From contig JARHVA010007804.1 in NCBI GenBank assembly GCA_037957365.1, forward strand, positions 337,501 through 401,500: a stretch of 64,000 nucleotides of DNA. Reading direction: 5' to 3'. Under the pieces are notes generated by a model. The model worked only from the letters and a program-made list of their open reading frames with translations, was not told the DNA's origin and searched no databases. Shown here one piece after another: positions 46,714 through 58,329 of the stretch. The position numbers were made by a program, and so were the translations under genes. Position 1 is the first letter of the stretch. Each line of letters begins with the position of its first letter. This DNA is from Torreya grandis (Eukaryota; Streptophyta; Pinopsida; Cupressales; Taxaceae).

Positions 46714-47690
46714 ATGGAAGGATTGATATCATATTTCAAATGAGAATCATCTAAGAAACTTGTCTCAACATTAAGTTTAGATCAAATATGAAGGAAACAA
46801 GTTTGGTGGCCTATTGAAGGGCAAAGTTTAGCTGTTAAGGTTTGTCAAAATTCTAATAATATTGAATTATTTATCGACCCTCCCATTTTTAAGGACTTTT
46901 ATAAATATCCTAGTTACTCTGAAACATATATTCCTAACTATTACCCAGCTCCTTCTCAACCATTTGAATCCCATCCTAAGTTTAATTAACCAAGTCCACC
47001 TCATCCACCCCTTCATATATCTTTGCCACTTATTCTTGAACCTCCCATTGAACTAATCATGAGGCATAGGGACCAAGATGATAATGAACAACCTACATTC
47101 CATGTTCCCAGATTAAGGCCTATTAATTTTGATAAAATGAAAAGCTATCCTAATGAAGTCCCAAATGAAGTAAGGAAAATACCTTCCAAAGTTCCAAGGG
47201 AATGATGCAGTGATTGGTGATTAGCACTTGAGGGATTTTCACAATATCATTGAATATTATGAGGTTAAGCATGAGGATGTGTGCATTAAATTTTTTTTTC
47301 ACACATTGGAAGAATACATTCATGAATGGTTCAATTCCCTTCCCTGTGGATGCATTGATTCATGAAAATAGATGAAGAATGTTTTCAAATTTTAATATGG
47401 TGATAGAATTGATACAAGGTTTTTTTTTGTGAAATTTGGGAACACTAAAAATAATTAATGAGTGTGTAGGACTTCAATACATTATTTAATAAAGTTATGA
47501 TGTGGTTGCCTAAAAACATTAGGTCCAGTGATACAATTTTTTTGATAAAATATTGTGATCCCTTTGACAAGAAATCTTCATACTACTTTATGGACAAGGT
47601 TCCCACTAACCTACGCTTGGAATTCAATATGGCCATCCAAATTGAGAACAACATAAAGGTTGTGGGAAATCTAAGCAGGCTAATTTAAAA
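46714..47690 (+). pseudogene. gag of the Tat-type element
   Basis: The N-terminal part is Pro-rich (YPAPSQPFESHP, PSPPHPPLH). It is followed by LRDFHNIIEYYEVKHEDVCIKFF, HEWFNSLP and a segment with KSSYYFMDKVPTNLRLEFNMA, matching the order of plant gypsy gag. A frameshift near 47200 and stops break it. No zinc knuckle is clear; the segment to 48900 is decayed linker. Confidence 0.7.
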
Positions 47691-48900
47691 TTGGTCAATC
47701 TAGAAAAGACACAATCCAAAAAAATACCAATCTTTAGGAAAGTATTAAAACTTTGGCCTTTGTTGTCAAAGAAATGTCATAAAAGTTGGTCAGAGTTGAT
47801 AATAGGATCCCTCATGTTTCTACCAATCAAGAAAGGTCTCCAAATCTGAGTCAAGCAAAAAGGGGATGCTTTCCACAATCGAGACTATGATAAAAGGAAG
47901 AGGCCTGCACATGAAGAAATAATAAACATAAATTAGAATATAGGGGCTAGAAAAGAAGTGACTGATCCATTAAATGCCAAAATTGAATGTGGTGAATTTT
48001 GACATTGATATTGATTAGTGTGACAAGTTATTCCTTCCACATCCCCTATGTGATACATCTAAACTGATTGATGAAGATGCAAATGTAACTTGAGTCTACA
48101 TCATTTGCTGATGATATCTTGAAGTTCAATTGTTAAAACCCCTGAAGTGAATTGACTACCTCCATGGAATTATTAAGTACTATTACTATTGATAAATTTT
48201 GGAGTGTGTTTGAAAAAGTAAGTGTCTTAAATCCTTAATGTTCTTGTGACATTAATATGTCACAAGTATATGAATTTCCCTTTCATGATTTTAATTTCAT
48301 ACATTCTATGATGATTAAGAAATATGATGGGGGTATTCCATTAGTTGAGGATAAGCAACTTCTAATTAATACAACAATTGCCTAAGAGGAGTATCACTTG
48401 AGAAGCAAATATCAATTTGTTTCTCCTTAAGACACTACCCCTACAAATCAAAAGGAAAGGGATGCTAAAAAAACTATAACAGTCCCTAAATATTCCAAAC
48501 TAGTACCTATTTCCCAATCTGATAATCCTAGAGGTTATCCAACCAAGAATAGATTACCCATATTGTCTAGTATCCCTAAGTGTGTGAATGATGCTAAAAC
48601 TATTCTACCTTTGAAGGTTGCTAATAAAAATTTAAATCCATCATAGCCTACTCCACTTCAGACCTTACATGATTGATTCTAGTTGAAGGTGTTGTCATCC
48701 TTCCACCAAATACTCCTCTTTTTCAGTATGACATATATGATATGGCCCAAGTGTTGAGCCAACTAAAAATAACTGTACCACTTGTTGAACTATTAATAAT
48801 ACCTAAACATAGGAAAAAGGATTTTGAATATTTATAATTTGGTGAGAAATCAATTGAAAATGAAATTGAGTTACCCCAAACACCCCTAGAAAGTGATGAA
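47691..48900 (+). other. Decayed gag-protease linker
   Basis: About 1.2 kb without a clear domain. Fragments such as YDMAQVLSQLK.TVPLVELL near 48730 recall the conserved stretch before the gypsy protease. Stops occur in all frames. Confidence 0.5.
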
Positions 48901-49400
48901 GAATCAGAGGAGGTTGTTGAACCTAGTCTAGAGGTCTATTTGGGGACTACACTTGTTGAAAGTCAACTAAATATGGGTCCATTCTAAACTACTCTCTTCA
49001 TTAATGGTTAGATTGTTCATAACTACATGTTTAACTCTATAGCTTCTTGTAATGTGATGCCCCTAAGTGTCCTAAATGAGATTGGAGTTAAGATTACATT
49101 AGCCTTTGTTAAGTGTTATGCCATGGACTTATGAGAGGTTCTAGTTGTTAGACCAGTCAAGGGGTTGGTAGTACAATTGGTAGTATATCTAGGTAAGTAT
49201 TTGAATATAGACGTGGTAATTCTAGACTACCCACCTAAGTGAGGGATGTTGTTGTCATAAAAGTGGGCTATTAGTATGGGTGGAAGTGTATAAATGGACT
49301 TGTCTTATGCCACCATTCCATTAGAGGGTAATATGGTCAAGATTTATAGAGAGCCAAAGATGCTACATGTAATTAAAGATCCAAAACATGATCTCAATTA
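48900..49400 (+). pseudogene. Protease of the Tat-type element
   Basis: LFINGXIVHNYMFNSIASCNVMPLSVLNEIGV follows the retropepsin pattern; the D-(S/T)-G active site is replaced by N-S-I. It is followed by DYPPK.GMLLS.KWAISMGGSV.MDLSYATIPLEGN, the typical Tat-lineage linker. Confidence 0.72.
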
Positions 49401-49479
49401 AGTGATGTATATGGATGTTAAATTGGGCAAATTTATTAGGAATGTTGACATTTTTGAATAACGTGTTTCTCTTGATGTT

Positions 49480-49900
49480 GAACCTAATAACGAAGGTGAA
49501 TTTTAGAAGATGTACTTTGATGGGGCTTGCTCCAATATTAGAAATGGAGATGGGGTTGTTTTATATGCCCCTAATGGTAAATGTTTCATGTTTTATTTTT
49601 AATTATCTTTTGAGTGCATGAATAATACTGTTGAGTATGAGGCACTCTTTCTTGGTTTATAGATTGTCATGAATATATAATTAAAAATTTGATTGTAAAG
49701 GGTGATTCTAAGCTAGTGGTAAAATAGGTCTACAATGCTTATGCCAAAAAAAATAAGGGGTTAAAATAATATCATAATGTTCTTTGGGATTTCCTTGACT
49801 TATTTGATGCATTCAATATTTTTTATCATGATAGAAGTTTCAATAAAAATTATGACAGACTTGCATGGTTAGGTGCTTAGTTTGATATTGTAAATATGAG
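49480..49900 (+). pseudogene. Extra RNase H in front of RT
   Basis: MYFDGACSNIRNGDGVVLY, NNTVEYEALFLGL, VKGDSKLVVK and NYDRLAWLG follow the RNase HI pattern, and all four acidic catalytic positions (D, E, D, D) are kept. It lies between protease and RT. Tat-lineage elements are known to have gained a second, archaeal-type RNase H; its place upstream of RT is notable. A few stops interrupt it. Confidence 0.75.
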
Positions 49901-50389
49901 CCCTCATTATCAGTACCAAATGGGGGTACTTGTTCGACCTTCGATCGTAGATAATGCTCATTATTGGTAGGTGTTTGATGATGATGATGAAAAAATTAGG
50001 AGGTTTCTAAATTATGAGGTTGAGTTCCATGATCATCTCATAGACTTGGAATATATGGTTCAATTTTGTGACAAGAAGGAAACCTTATTTGGGAAGGACA
50101 TCATTCAGTTGAAAACAAACATGCTCCCAAGAGGATTGGTATGTTTAGAAGAATATTTTGATAGAGATGATAGAATTAAATCAAGAGACTCATTCTTTTC
50201 AAAAGACATGACTAAGTGCGATTTGTGTTCTCATGAGAATCCAAGAAAGGTTTGGTTGGGTACTCACCTAAGTGAAAATGAGAAGCAAGTTTACATACAA
50301 TTGCTTAAGAAGTACTAGGATTATTTAGCATGGTCTTATTCTAAGCTAAAATCATATAGGGAAGATCTATTCCAACATGTCATCCCATT

Positions 50390-51090
50390 ATAGCTTGATA
50401 ACAAGCCTTTTAGGTAGAAATAAAGACCTATTAACCCCATCTTGGCCACCAAGATGGGGATGAATTAATGAAGCTGAGGTATGATGGAATCATTCATCCC
50501 ATCAAGTACTCATCATGGGTTGAAAATTTAGTCCCTATGATAAAGAATAATTGTGGCACCCACTTGTGTGTGGATTTCAGGAATTTAAACAAATATTATT
50601 TAAAAGATAATTATCTCTTACCCAATATAGATAACCTACTGCAAAGTGTTATAGGATTAGAGATGTTTTCTACATTAGATGGATTCTCAAGGTATAACTA
50701 GTTTTTAGTGAAGGAATCCAAGAGATCCAAGACTACATTTATTATGCCTTGAGGCATGTATGTATATATGAGAATGTCTTTTGGGTTAATGAATGTTGGT
50801 GCAACATTCAAGTGAGCTATGGTTGATGATTTTATAGGGATAATTAACAAGTTCATATCTATGTATCATGATGATATTATTGTGTACTCCAAGAATAGAG
50901 AAGAACATTTGAAGCATCTTGTAGGGAGTTTGAAATTTCTCTTAATCCTAAGAAATGCCACTTTAGAGTAAAAAAGGCCAAGTTGTTGGGACATATAGTA
51001 TCCAAGGATGGTGTCAAGATTGACCCCAAAAGGGTATAAACCATTGAAAAAGTGCCCATCCCATAGTCCAAGAAGGGAATTTAGTCCTTC
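50390..51090 (+). pseudogene. Reverse transcriptase of the Tat-type element
   Basis: HLCVDFRNLNKYYLKDNYLLPNID, GLEMFSTLDGFSRYN, MSFGLMNVGATF and SMYHDDIIVYS are RVT_1 motifs in order; the catalytic Y-x-D-D is intact (YHDD, near 50865-50877). NPKKCHFRVKKAKLLGHIVSKDGV follows. Stops and one shift are present. Confidence 0.88.
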
Positions 51091-51109
51091 TTTAAGAAAA
51101 TTAATTTCA

Positions 51110-51540
51110 TAAGGAGGTTTATATCCAATTTTCTAGAGATCACTCTTACTATTACTTCCATGTTGAGGAAGAACTAGATCATCAAGTGGGAGGACAAGGT
51201 TGTACAAGTGTTCAATGACATTAAAGGATATTTAAAGTCTACTCTTATTTTAGGCTAACCTTGATTACACTAAACCATTTTAGATATTCTATATTGCATC
51301 ATATGATACTATTGCTACTATCCTATTGCAAAAGAATGAAGATGGTCATGAGAAGCGTATATCTTTCTTTAGAAAAGCTATGTGAGGTTCTAAGTTGAAT
51401 TATACCATTATGGAAAAATAAAAATTCACTCTCTTGAATAATGTTAATACATTTAGGCCTTATATTTTGAGTTTAAGGATTATTGCTCATGTCCTGCACA
51501 CCATGGTGAAGGACATTTTGACTTAGACTAAAATATATTG
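51110..51540 (+). pseudogene. Second RNase H, after RT
   Basis: RRFISNFLEITLTITSML and FNDIKGYLKSTLIL are the RT connection. IASYDTIATILLQKNEDGHEKRISFFRKAM and LNYTIMEK.KFTLL match the degenerate gypsy RNase H. The first catalytic position reads IASYD. Strongly decayed. Confidence 0.7.
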
Positions 51541-51859
51541 TAATAAATGTAAATGGGTCAATAAGTTTTCAGGGTATGACCTGGATAGTTAGATCACCAA
51601 GTTAGTGAAAGGGATGGGTCTAGACAAGGTTATGGTTGAGACCAATTTGAAAGCTATTGAGGTAAACATTGTTTTTTTTAATGTTGATGATTCCTTGAGT
51701 GAATTTAATGTGTCTCCATGGTATAGAGATATTGTTTACTACTAGAAAAATCTGAACTATCCCCTTGACTTGGATAAGAATCAAAGAAAAACTCTCAATC
51801 TTATTTCCAAAAAAACCTCTTGAATAAAAATGGACTAGCATGGAAGATTTTGGATGGGT

Positions 51860-52971
51860 TTTTCCTAAGATTTGTGCCTAAAGAACAAATTATTGACATG
51901 ATTGAAGACATCCATAGTGGAGTATGTGGTGTCCATTTTGCATCTAAGGTTTTAGCTCATAAAATTCTAAGAGCTAGTTATTGATGGCCATCATTATTCA
52001 AAGATGTTGTTTAGATAGTCGGAAAGTGTGAGAAATGTCAATGCTTTGATGGAAGGATGAAAGCTTTGGGTTCTCTTCCTTTACAACCTATGATGATTGA
52101 AGGCCCATTCAAACTATAAAAGGATTTCATTGGAGAAATTGTTGATTCATCAAGCATTGGACATAGATGGATACTAGTTGTAATTAATTATTTCACAAAA
52201 TGGGTTGAGGTGGTCCCTACAAAGAAATCAACACACCAGGTAGTAATGGATTTTTTGCTAAATCATATTATTTATAGATTTGGTGTGCCTGTTAAGATAA
52301 TTGTTGATAATGCCATGAGCTTCAAAGACAAAAATTTAGTGGCATTATGCAAAGAGTACAAGATTGAATCGACTTAAGATTATAATTATAAACCTCATGG
52401 GAAAGGGAAGATAGAATATAATAACAAGAACTTGTTCAAAATCATTGAGTAAACATTGGAAGCAAATAAGAAGTGGGGTGAAAATTTGAAATTTGCTTTG
52501 TGCACTGATAAGATCATGCCTAATTGAGCTATAGGCAAAAACCATTTTGATATTATCTATGGAGCTCAAGTAGTTTTGCCTATGAATCTATAGTTTTTAA
52601 CCTATAAGTTCATGAAGTAACTAGAGGATGATGAATAAATTAATCACTATAAAAGCATGATGAACTAGATTATTAAGCTCCATTAAGTTTGAAGACAAGC
52701 TCATGAAATCCACCTCAATTTCAAAGAAAAGATAAAGAAGATATTTGACGGGAAGTTCACCTTAAGGACTTTCCAAGTAGGTGATCTAGTTTTACTTTGG
52801 GACAATAGGCATGAGGAGAGAGGAAAACATGGAAAATTTGATGCCTTATAGATGGGTTTCTATTCCATTGATCACAAAATTATGGAGCGTACTTTATTCT
52901 TAAGAGACCTAGATGGTGAAATATTAGAGTTGCTAATCAATGGTATACATAGGATGCACTTTTTGGATTGA
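51860..52971 (+). pseudogene. Integrase of the Tat-type element
   Basis: CEKCQCF is the end of the HHCC finger. The core has FIGEIVDSSSIGHRWILVVINYFTKWVE (the usual first Asp is Glu or Val here), IIVDNAMSFK (second Asp kept) and PHGKGKIEYNNK (Glu kept). YKPHG and FGVPVKI are family motifs. The C-terminal domain lacks a chromodomain. Confidence 0.85.
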
Positions 52972-53259
52972 GTTTGTCTACAACTATATATATAATTATA
53001 TAGTGTTTTGTCACTTTGTCCTTCAGTTTCCCATTTTCTTTGAGCCTTGTTTATATAGTTTATTTTTGTTTTTCTATTATGTGTTCAGTTTCATATCCTC
53101 CTAATCTATTTTTATCAGTACTCTATGTTTTGTTGAGCCTCCATGAGTGATTGTTGATCAATTTTTTAAGTCTTGACTCTATGGCCCATTGGATTGGCAC
53201 CTAGTCTTACATTTTTAGGTTCTTTTCACACCTATAGGGGGTATGCATCCATGGGAAAG
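52972..53259 (+). other. Non-coding tail with polypurine tract
   Basis: About 290 bases, pyrimidine-rich, without a frame. ATGGGAAAG (53251-53259) directly before the 3' LTR is the polypurine tract. Confidence 0.7.
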
Positions 53260-55975
53260 TGTTAGGGTTAGTGCTCAAAATTGAACTAAAGCAATTGAGA
53301 TCTTATTGAGTATAAGTGCCTAAGTCCTCGGCCAATTTCTATTTTCAAAGGTTCACTCAAAGGTTAAGTTTTATGTTAAATTAGCTACATCTTAATTTGG
53401 TCTTTACCAGCATGTGTATTAAGCCCTTAGACATTTTTGGATTTTTGTATGAATACTTTGCTAATAGAAATAAGTCTTCAATTTTTTGGCCTAAACAGAA
53501 AAATTGAAGACCTATTTTTGTTAGGCAAATTATTCTTACAAAAATTCCAAATAAATTCAATGTTTTAGCAAAAGTGTTCACAAAAATCTTGAAGACCTAT
53601 TTTTTTAGACATTTCATCTACTACAAAAAGTCTAAAAGCCAAGTCCTTATGGGCATTTTGTTCAAATAAAAATTCATTACTTTAAGAAAATCATAAAGTC
53701 CAATTTTATTTGGGGAAATTGATTTAGAAAAAATGTCTGAAATAATTGTCCCAACAAAAAGCCCAAGACAAAAATGTTGAAGACCAAAATACAAAAGACA
53801 ACATTCACGATGACCAAAATATTTGATGAAATTTACCTAAATTATTTAAATTTTGACTTTCTTATGGATGTCATTGATGGTCACATGAATCTCATTAATG
53901 ATCGTGAGGATGTCAAAATTAATCCCAAGTCAAAAACCACTAGGTTTAAATTTTGACCATCATGCAAACATCATTGATGGTCACATGGATGTTAGAGATG
54001 AGCCAAATAGATATCAATGGATTGTGTTTGATCTTGGGTTCAAGGGATCAATGGAGGTAGGAAGCCAAGATGCATCATACACAAGAAATAAGAGTACAAA
54101 TACTAATATCCATGAGAAAGAGCCATTGAATGGAAGCAACCACATTTCAAGGTTTTGCTATAAATTAAATAATCTTCCATTTAATCTTAGAGGTAGACTC
54201 TTTGTGGAGTTGTTGTAGGGTTTTGGTTTATTTCTTTCATGCTCATTCTTTCTTATCCTCATTTTTACATAATTCATGTACATTATTTATTTTCTTTGTC
54301 TTGTGCTATTCTTTGATCTTGATAAGTCTTTTCAAGATGGTCATAAGCTCATGTTTCATTCAGTCACTCAAAAAAGGGACTTCTCAAGTTGGGACTATAG
54401 GTGTAGTTGAATATGGGTCTGAAATGTGACCTTGATGTTTTAATTTTGGGGAGACTATTAAATACCAATGAATAGGCTAGTTATTCCCTAAAATCTTGAG
54501 CCTTTTTCCAATCTAAACTTGATTCTGATGAGGATTGCATATGCATGATGAAATTTTAAATTATTGGAGCATAGTCATGATTTCACTTAAACAACATTCA
54601 TTGCTTGGGGTAAAGTTTGCAACTAATGATGATTTCTTGAGATTAGACACTTGACCAAATATGAAAACTCATCTAACTTGGTTCCTAACCTTTACCAAAA
54701 ATCTAAAATGGTCTATAAAAATCAAAGAATATAGAAATAAGAGCTTATTGAAAAAATAAAATGGAAATTTCTTACCAAATGTGATTCGAGTAATCTCCAT
54801 CGAGGATATGGATGCCTAGTTACCAGTGGATCAAGGCCTTCATTAGATCCAAAGGCATCTATATTAGGGATATATATGTCTAGATGGTAGTAGAGCAATT
54901 GCAAAGCCTTTTCTAAGCTAAAGCATTGTTTTTAATTAATATCCAACATGTTATAATTCAATGTCAATGGTTAAGATATGAAGTTTTAAATTTCTCTCTA
55001 AATCTCATGGAAAATGGTAAGTGGAATCAAATCACACACACAATATGACTAAGTTTTAATGTTTGATCCCAATTTTGCATGTGTGACTTGTTTTAACCAT
55101 GAATTGATATTAAAAATGGTGCTTGACCAAGTGGAGTGAATAGACTAATTATGAGTTTGAACCAAAGTCTCTAAATTTTAAAACATATTACTATGAGAAT
55201 TGACTTGATTAGGGTTTCACTAGCATGTTTACATATTATTTTTATTTGAAGATCAAATACACATGGTTTGGTTAGCATATTTGTTTATGATTTTGGTTTA
55301 AATATTATCTTAATTTTTTAACATTAGATCATTGTGCTTCACATTGAAGGATTAACTAGAATCCATCTAAAATGGGCAATGTCTAAGTTTCATGATTTAA
55401 TGTCAATAATATTTTTTACTAGCCTTTGGTCTATCAAAATCTAGGTTGAATTTATTTTTGTTCACCTTGAAACCCTAATGCCAATTACCTTGGCTCAATT
55501 ATTTCCCTTTGAATTCAAAATTAATAGGAACATTTTATGTGGGAACATTAAAAAAATGCCATGGACTTAGTTAAAAAATTTATGCTAAGGCTTGGTCATG
55601 TTTATTAACACGGCCAAACCTTATTCAAAAAATCAATTATTGGTCCCTTTTAGGTCCTAAGACCCCTCAACCTATGTTATTCATGGTCTAAAATAATGCA
55701 TGGTCCTTTTTATTTAGCAAAAAACCATTTTATTTCAAGCTTAGTCTAAAAACTTTAGCCTAAAGTTTTAATTCATATTTATTAATATGAATTAAAATAT
55801 TGGTCTAAGACTGTAGCCTAAGTTTTATATTATTTCCAAGATCTAAATTAGTTATTCTCTCAATGTTCATAGGCACCAATAAAATTTGACTAGACAGATA
55901 AAAATTGATGGCATTATTTTGATCAGGAAATCAAGATCGGATGGTGCGAGTTCAAATTCAAAAGGTTAAGCTTAT
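53260..55975 (+). repeat. 3' LTR of the Tat-type element, 3'-truncated
   Basis: Starts TGTTAGGGTTAGTGCTC and follows the 5' LTR until AAGGTTAAGCTTA (41680 in the other copy), then diverges sharply. About 2.7 kb of the expected 5.7 kb remain. It resembles the copy at 62128 (about 92% in 240 bases) more than the 5' LTR (about 85%). Confidence 0.78.
53898..54218 (+). other. Open frame in the Tat-type 3' LTR
   Basis: 106 codons, homologous to 39586-39915 in the same register despite about 15% base divergence. See that entry for the shared motifs. Confidence 0.35.
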
Positions 55976-56169
55976 GGTGCATAATAAAACCCTCTTTCTC
56001 CTATCATTATTATGGGGGGTGTGTCCTTGGATTAAAATCACCTTCTATTTATTATTTTATTTTGAGAATGATTTAAAGTCAACTTTAGAGGCACACAAAA
56101 AATAAATATGCGTAAATTATTTCATTGTCTTTTACCTAGTAGGTGGTGTTTTAGCTTGGGTGGCGACCT

Positions 56170-56409
56170 TTGAACCCCCAATGCCTCCATGAATTTTTAT
56201 ATAAATTACTTGGAGAAAGAAAAGCTTTGATTTATATAGAAATTATTTGGAAGCTGGAAGGGCATCGAACCCCTACTTGGAAATTCCAAGCCACACAACA
56301 TGGTAATGTTAGGTTCAAGAGTAAAAATCCATGGCATCTTGAGAGAGACAATGATGGAAAAGAAATTAATTGGCCTCATATTGGTTGTCTCATTCCAGCA
56401 AGTAAGTGA
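56170..56409 (+). other. Unidentified 79-codon open frame
   Basis: The frame opens with TTG, not ATG, and reads into LERDNDGKEINWPHIGC near its end. Base use is less AT-rich than its surroundings, and a GTAAGTGA splice-donor-like sequence overlaps the stop (56401-56408). It could be an exon fragment of a host gene or of a transposon. I do not recognise it. Confidence 0.3.
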
Positions 56410-56415
56410 TCTCTG

Positions 56416-56419
<4 letters not shown>

Positions 56420-56448
<29 letters not shown>
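56420..56448. repeat. (TA)n microsatellite
   Basis: About 14 TA units directly after the splice-donor-like site. Confidence 0.95.
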
Positions 56449-56451
<3 letters not shown>

Positions 56452-57025
56452 TCCCAAATTTTTGATGGAATTATAAAAATGAGACACTTAATGCATATCA
56501 TTGTTTGATAATCTTTTGGATTCCATTTGAAAAATTTTGAGATGTTTTTGGAATAGTATTGTCAGTATATTTTACCTAGTTTGATTTTGGTAGACATGCC
56601 CAATATTTCCCTCTCATTTTATGGGATTAGATATGAAGATTAAACTTGGTTGGTAATTTTTAGAAATTGGCTAAATAAAATAATTAAACATGAGGCTCAA
56701 CATCCTAATCACCTACTCTAAATCGAGTTTTAGATCATTGTTTATGGTGAAATCTATTGCTTTGTTGTTTTAAGATTATTGCAGATTTTGGGTAGAAATC
56801 TAAATATAGATATGAAACATTATAGTTTCACTATTAAGTTGAAAGACTTCATAGTGAACCCTCAATGTCTTAAAAATTTAATATGCCATATTTGGGTTGC
56901 ACCTATCTCCCCTCTTATGCCTCATTGACAATTATCATTATTAATAATTCTATGAGTTGGGCAACCCTAGTAGATTGAGGGTTTTTGGAAGTTATTATTA
57001 ATGACATTGGGCCTGAGTGTGGCAA

Positions 57026-57232
57026 CATGGATATTTATATTTATTGTTCATGTTAATTGGATATATATAGGACCATTCATTGATGATTTTTGTTTGCCCA
57101 GCAGGGTCTGAAGTCATATATATATATATATGACTTCAAACCCTGTTGGGCAAACAAAAATCATCAATGAATGGTCCTATATATATATCTATATATATAT
57201 ATCCAATTAACATGAATAATAAATATTAAATA
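57026..57232. repeat. Large palindrome, arms of about 90-100 bases
   Basis: The left arm (57026-57116) contains GTTAATTGGATATATATAGG, CATTCATTGATGATTTTTG and TTTGCCCAGCAGGGT; the right arm (57126-57232) is its reverse complement with few differences. A TA run forms the centre. It has the shape of a fold-back element or an inverted duplication. Confidence 0.85.
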
Positions 57233-57402
57233 GAATACTTTCTAGATATTAACATTCTCTTCATATATATATATATATGACTTCAGAACCTACTGGGCAA
57301 ACAAAAATCATCAATGAATGGTCCTATATATATATATATCCAATTAACATGAATAATAAATATAAATAGAACACTTTCTAGATATTAACATTCTCTTCCT
57401 TA
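57131..57402. repeat. Direct tandem repeat overlapping the palindrome
   Basis: The right arm plus 30 bases (57131-57262) is repeated at 57277-57402: TGACTTCA...GGGCAAACAAAAATCATCAATG, the TA run, CCAATTAACATGAATAATAAAT and CTAGATATTAACATTCTCTTC. So the module is present three times, once inverted. Confidence 0.85.
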
Positions 57403-57526
57403 TTTGAATGTTTCTATTTTTGATCAAAAATCCTTATTTGATCATTTTTACCTGAGATACGATAAGGAAAATTATATACAATTTTAATCAAACCTCCTTA
57501 TACTGCATGTTATTGTCCATAGATGA

Positions 57527-57775
57527 ATGCCCATAGGTAAAAATATCTTTATGAATGGGATAAATATTTTATATACAAGAATTTATATATTATTGCATAC
57601 CTCTATGCTTGGTTTGAAAGTCACTAGTGACGGTATCCTATTGGGTGATGTCTCAGATCCATTTGAATGCAAAATTATCTATTTTATTAATCATTGTTCC
57701 ATTTTAAAGCCCTGTAGAAATTTATATAGTTATATGATGGAGAAATGCAATGATAGTTTAAACTCCACCAAATAG
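57527..57775 (+). other. Unidentified 82-codon open frame
   Basis: Reads through KVTSDGILLGDVSDPFECKI. The sequence does not look like a transposon protein that I know. It may be chance or a gene fragment. Confidence 0.2.
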
Positions 57776-58061
57776 GTTAGTTGTTGAAATTTTTCATATC
57801 CCATTAGTTGAGTGGTTTTTGTTTGTGAAGCACCCTTTCAATGGTTGGTAGTTCATTAGACAATTTAATGATTTTTATTCTTCATTTAATTTAATGAAAA
57901 TCAAGGATTTTTGGGTTCTAATTTGGCATTAAATCATTATCCATGAATTTTGATAAGTTAGACAATGGGTTGCCCAACTTACCTTGCTTCATATGTATCC
58001 AAACCCTTGATTGAATGGGATTATTTATGGATTTTGGTTGTTGATTCTATTATTATTAGAT

Positions 58062-58314
58062 TGAACACATAGATTAAAAATAGAATGAGATTTTATTATA
58101 GAATGCATTATCCGGACCATACATAAAGGCCTATTAAATAGGCAAAGAAGATAACCACATTAAAATCATGGAAAGGGTGGGTGAAACAACCTACATTGAC
58201 TAGCATGGAATAGATAAGCCTGATAAAACAAACTAGCCTCTTAACCCAAGTTGTTAAGGCAACTAACCATTACCTTAGTCAATAACCCAAGGTAAATACA
58301 TAATTACAATAACA
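58062..58314 (-). repeat. 3' LTR of the minus-strand copia element
   Basis: On the minus strand it starts TGTTATTGTAATTATG right after the purine tract ATTAAGGGAGGG (58315-58326) and contains a TATTTAATAGGCC TATA-like box. The end at 58062 is taken from the TG/CA rule. No partner is present in the window. Confidence 0.6.
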
Positions 58315-58329
58315 CCCTCCCTTAATGAT

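Larger units (their letters stand above)
46714..52971 (+). pseudogene. Tat-type gypsy gag-pol, decayed
   Basis: Starts at ATG 46714 with a stop at codon 10 and ends with a stop at 52969-52971. Domain order is gag, protease, RNase H, RT, RNase H, integrase, C-terminal tail. Long stretches remain in frame, but tens of stops and several shifts (first one near 47200) make it non-functional. The C-terminus (QVGDLVLLWDNRHEERGKHGKFD...RDLDGE...NGIHRMHF) is the usual non-chromodomain end of Tat elements. Confidence 0.87.
38947..55975 (+). mobile_element. Tat-type Ty3/gypsy element, dead
   Basis: Layout: 5' LTR (38947 to about 46090, holding a 1.4-kb solo LTR), leader with tandem repeats, gag, protease, an extra RNase H, RT, RNase H, integrase, polypurine tract and a 3' LTR cut at about 55975. 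The protease linker PPK.GMLLS...GGSV.MDLSYATIP and the dual RNase H layout are Tat-lineage traits. The two LTRs are only about 85% identical in a 240-base hand count, and the 3' LTR is closer to a third copy at 62128, so the element may be a recombinant. Confidence 0.8.
55976..58061. other. Unassigned DNA with fold-back repeat
   Basis: About 2.1 kb between the truncated Tat-type LTR and a minus-strand copia LTR. It holds an open frame (56170-56409), a (TA)n tract, a decayed frame near 56770-56930 (FTIKLKDFIVNPQCLKNL), a fold-back repeat and an open frame at 57527-57775. None resembles a family I know. Confidence 0.5.
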
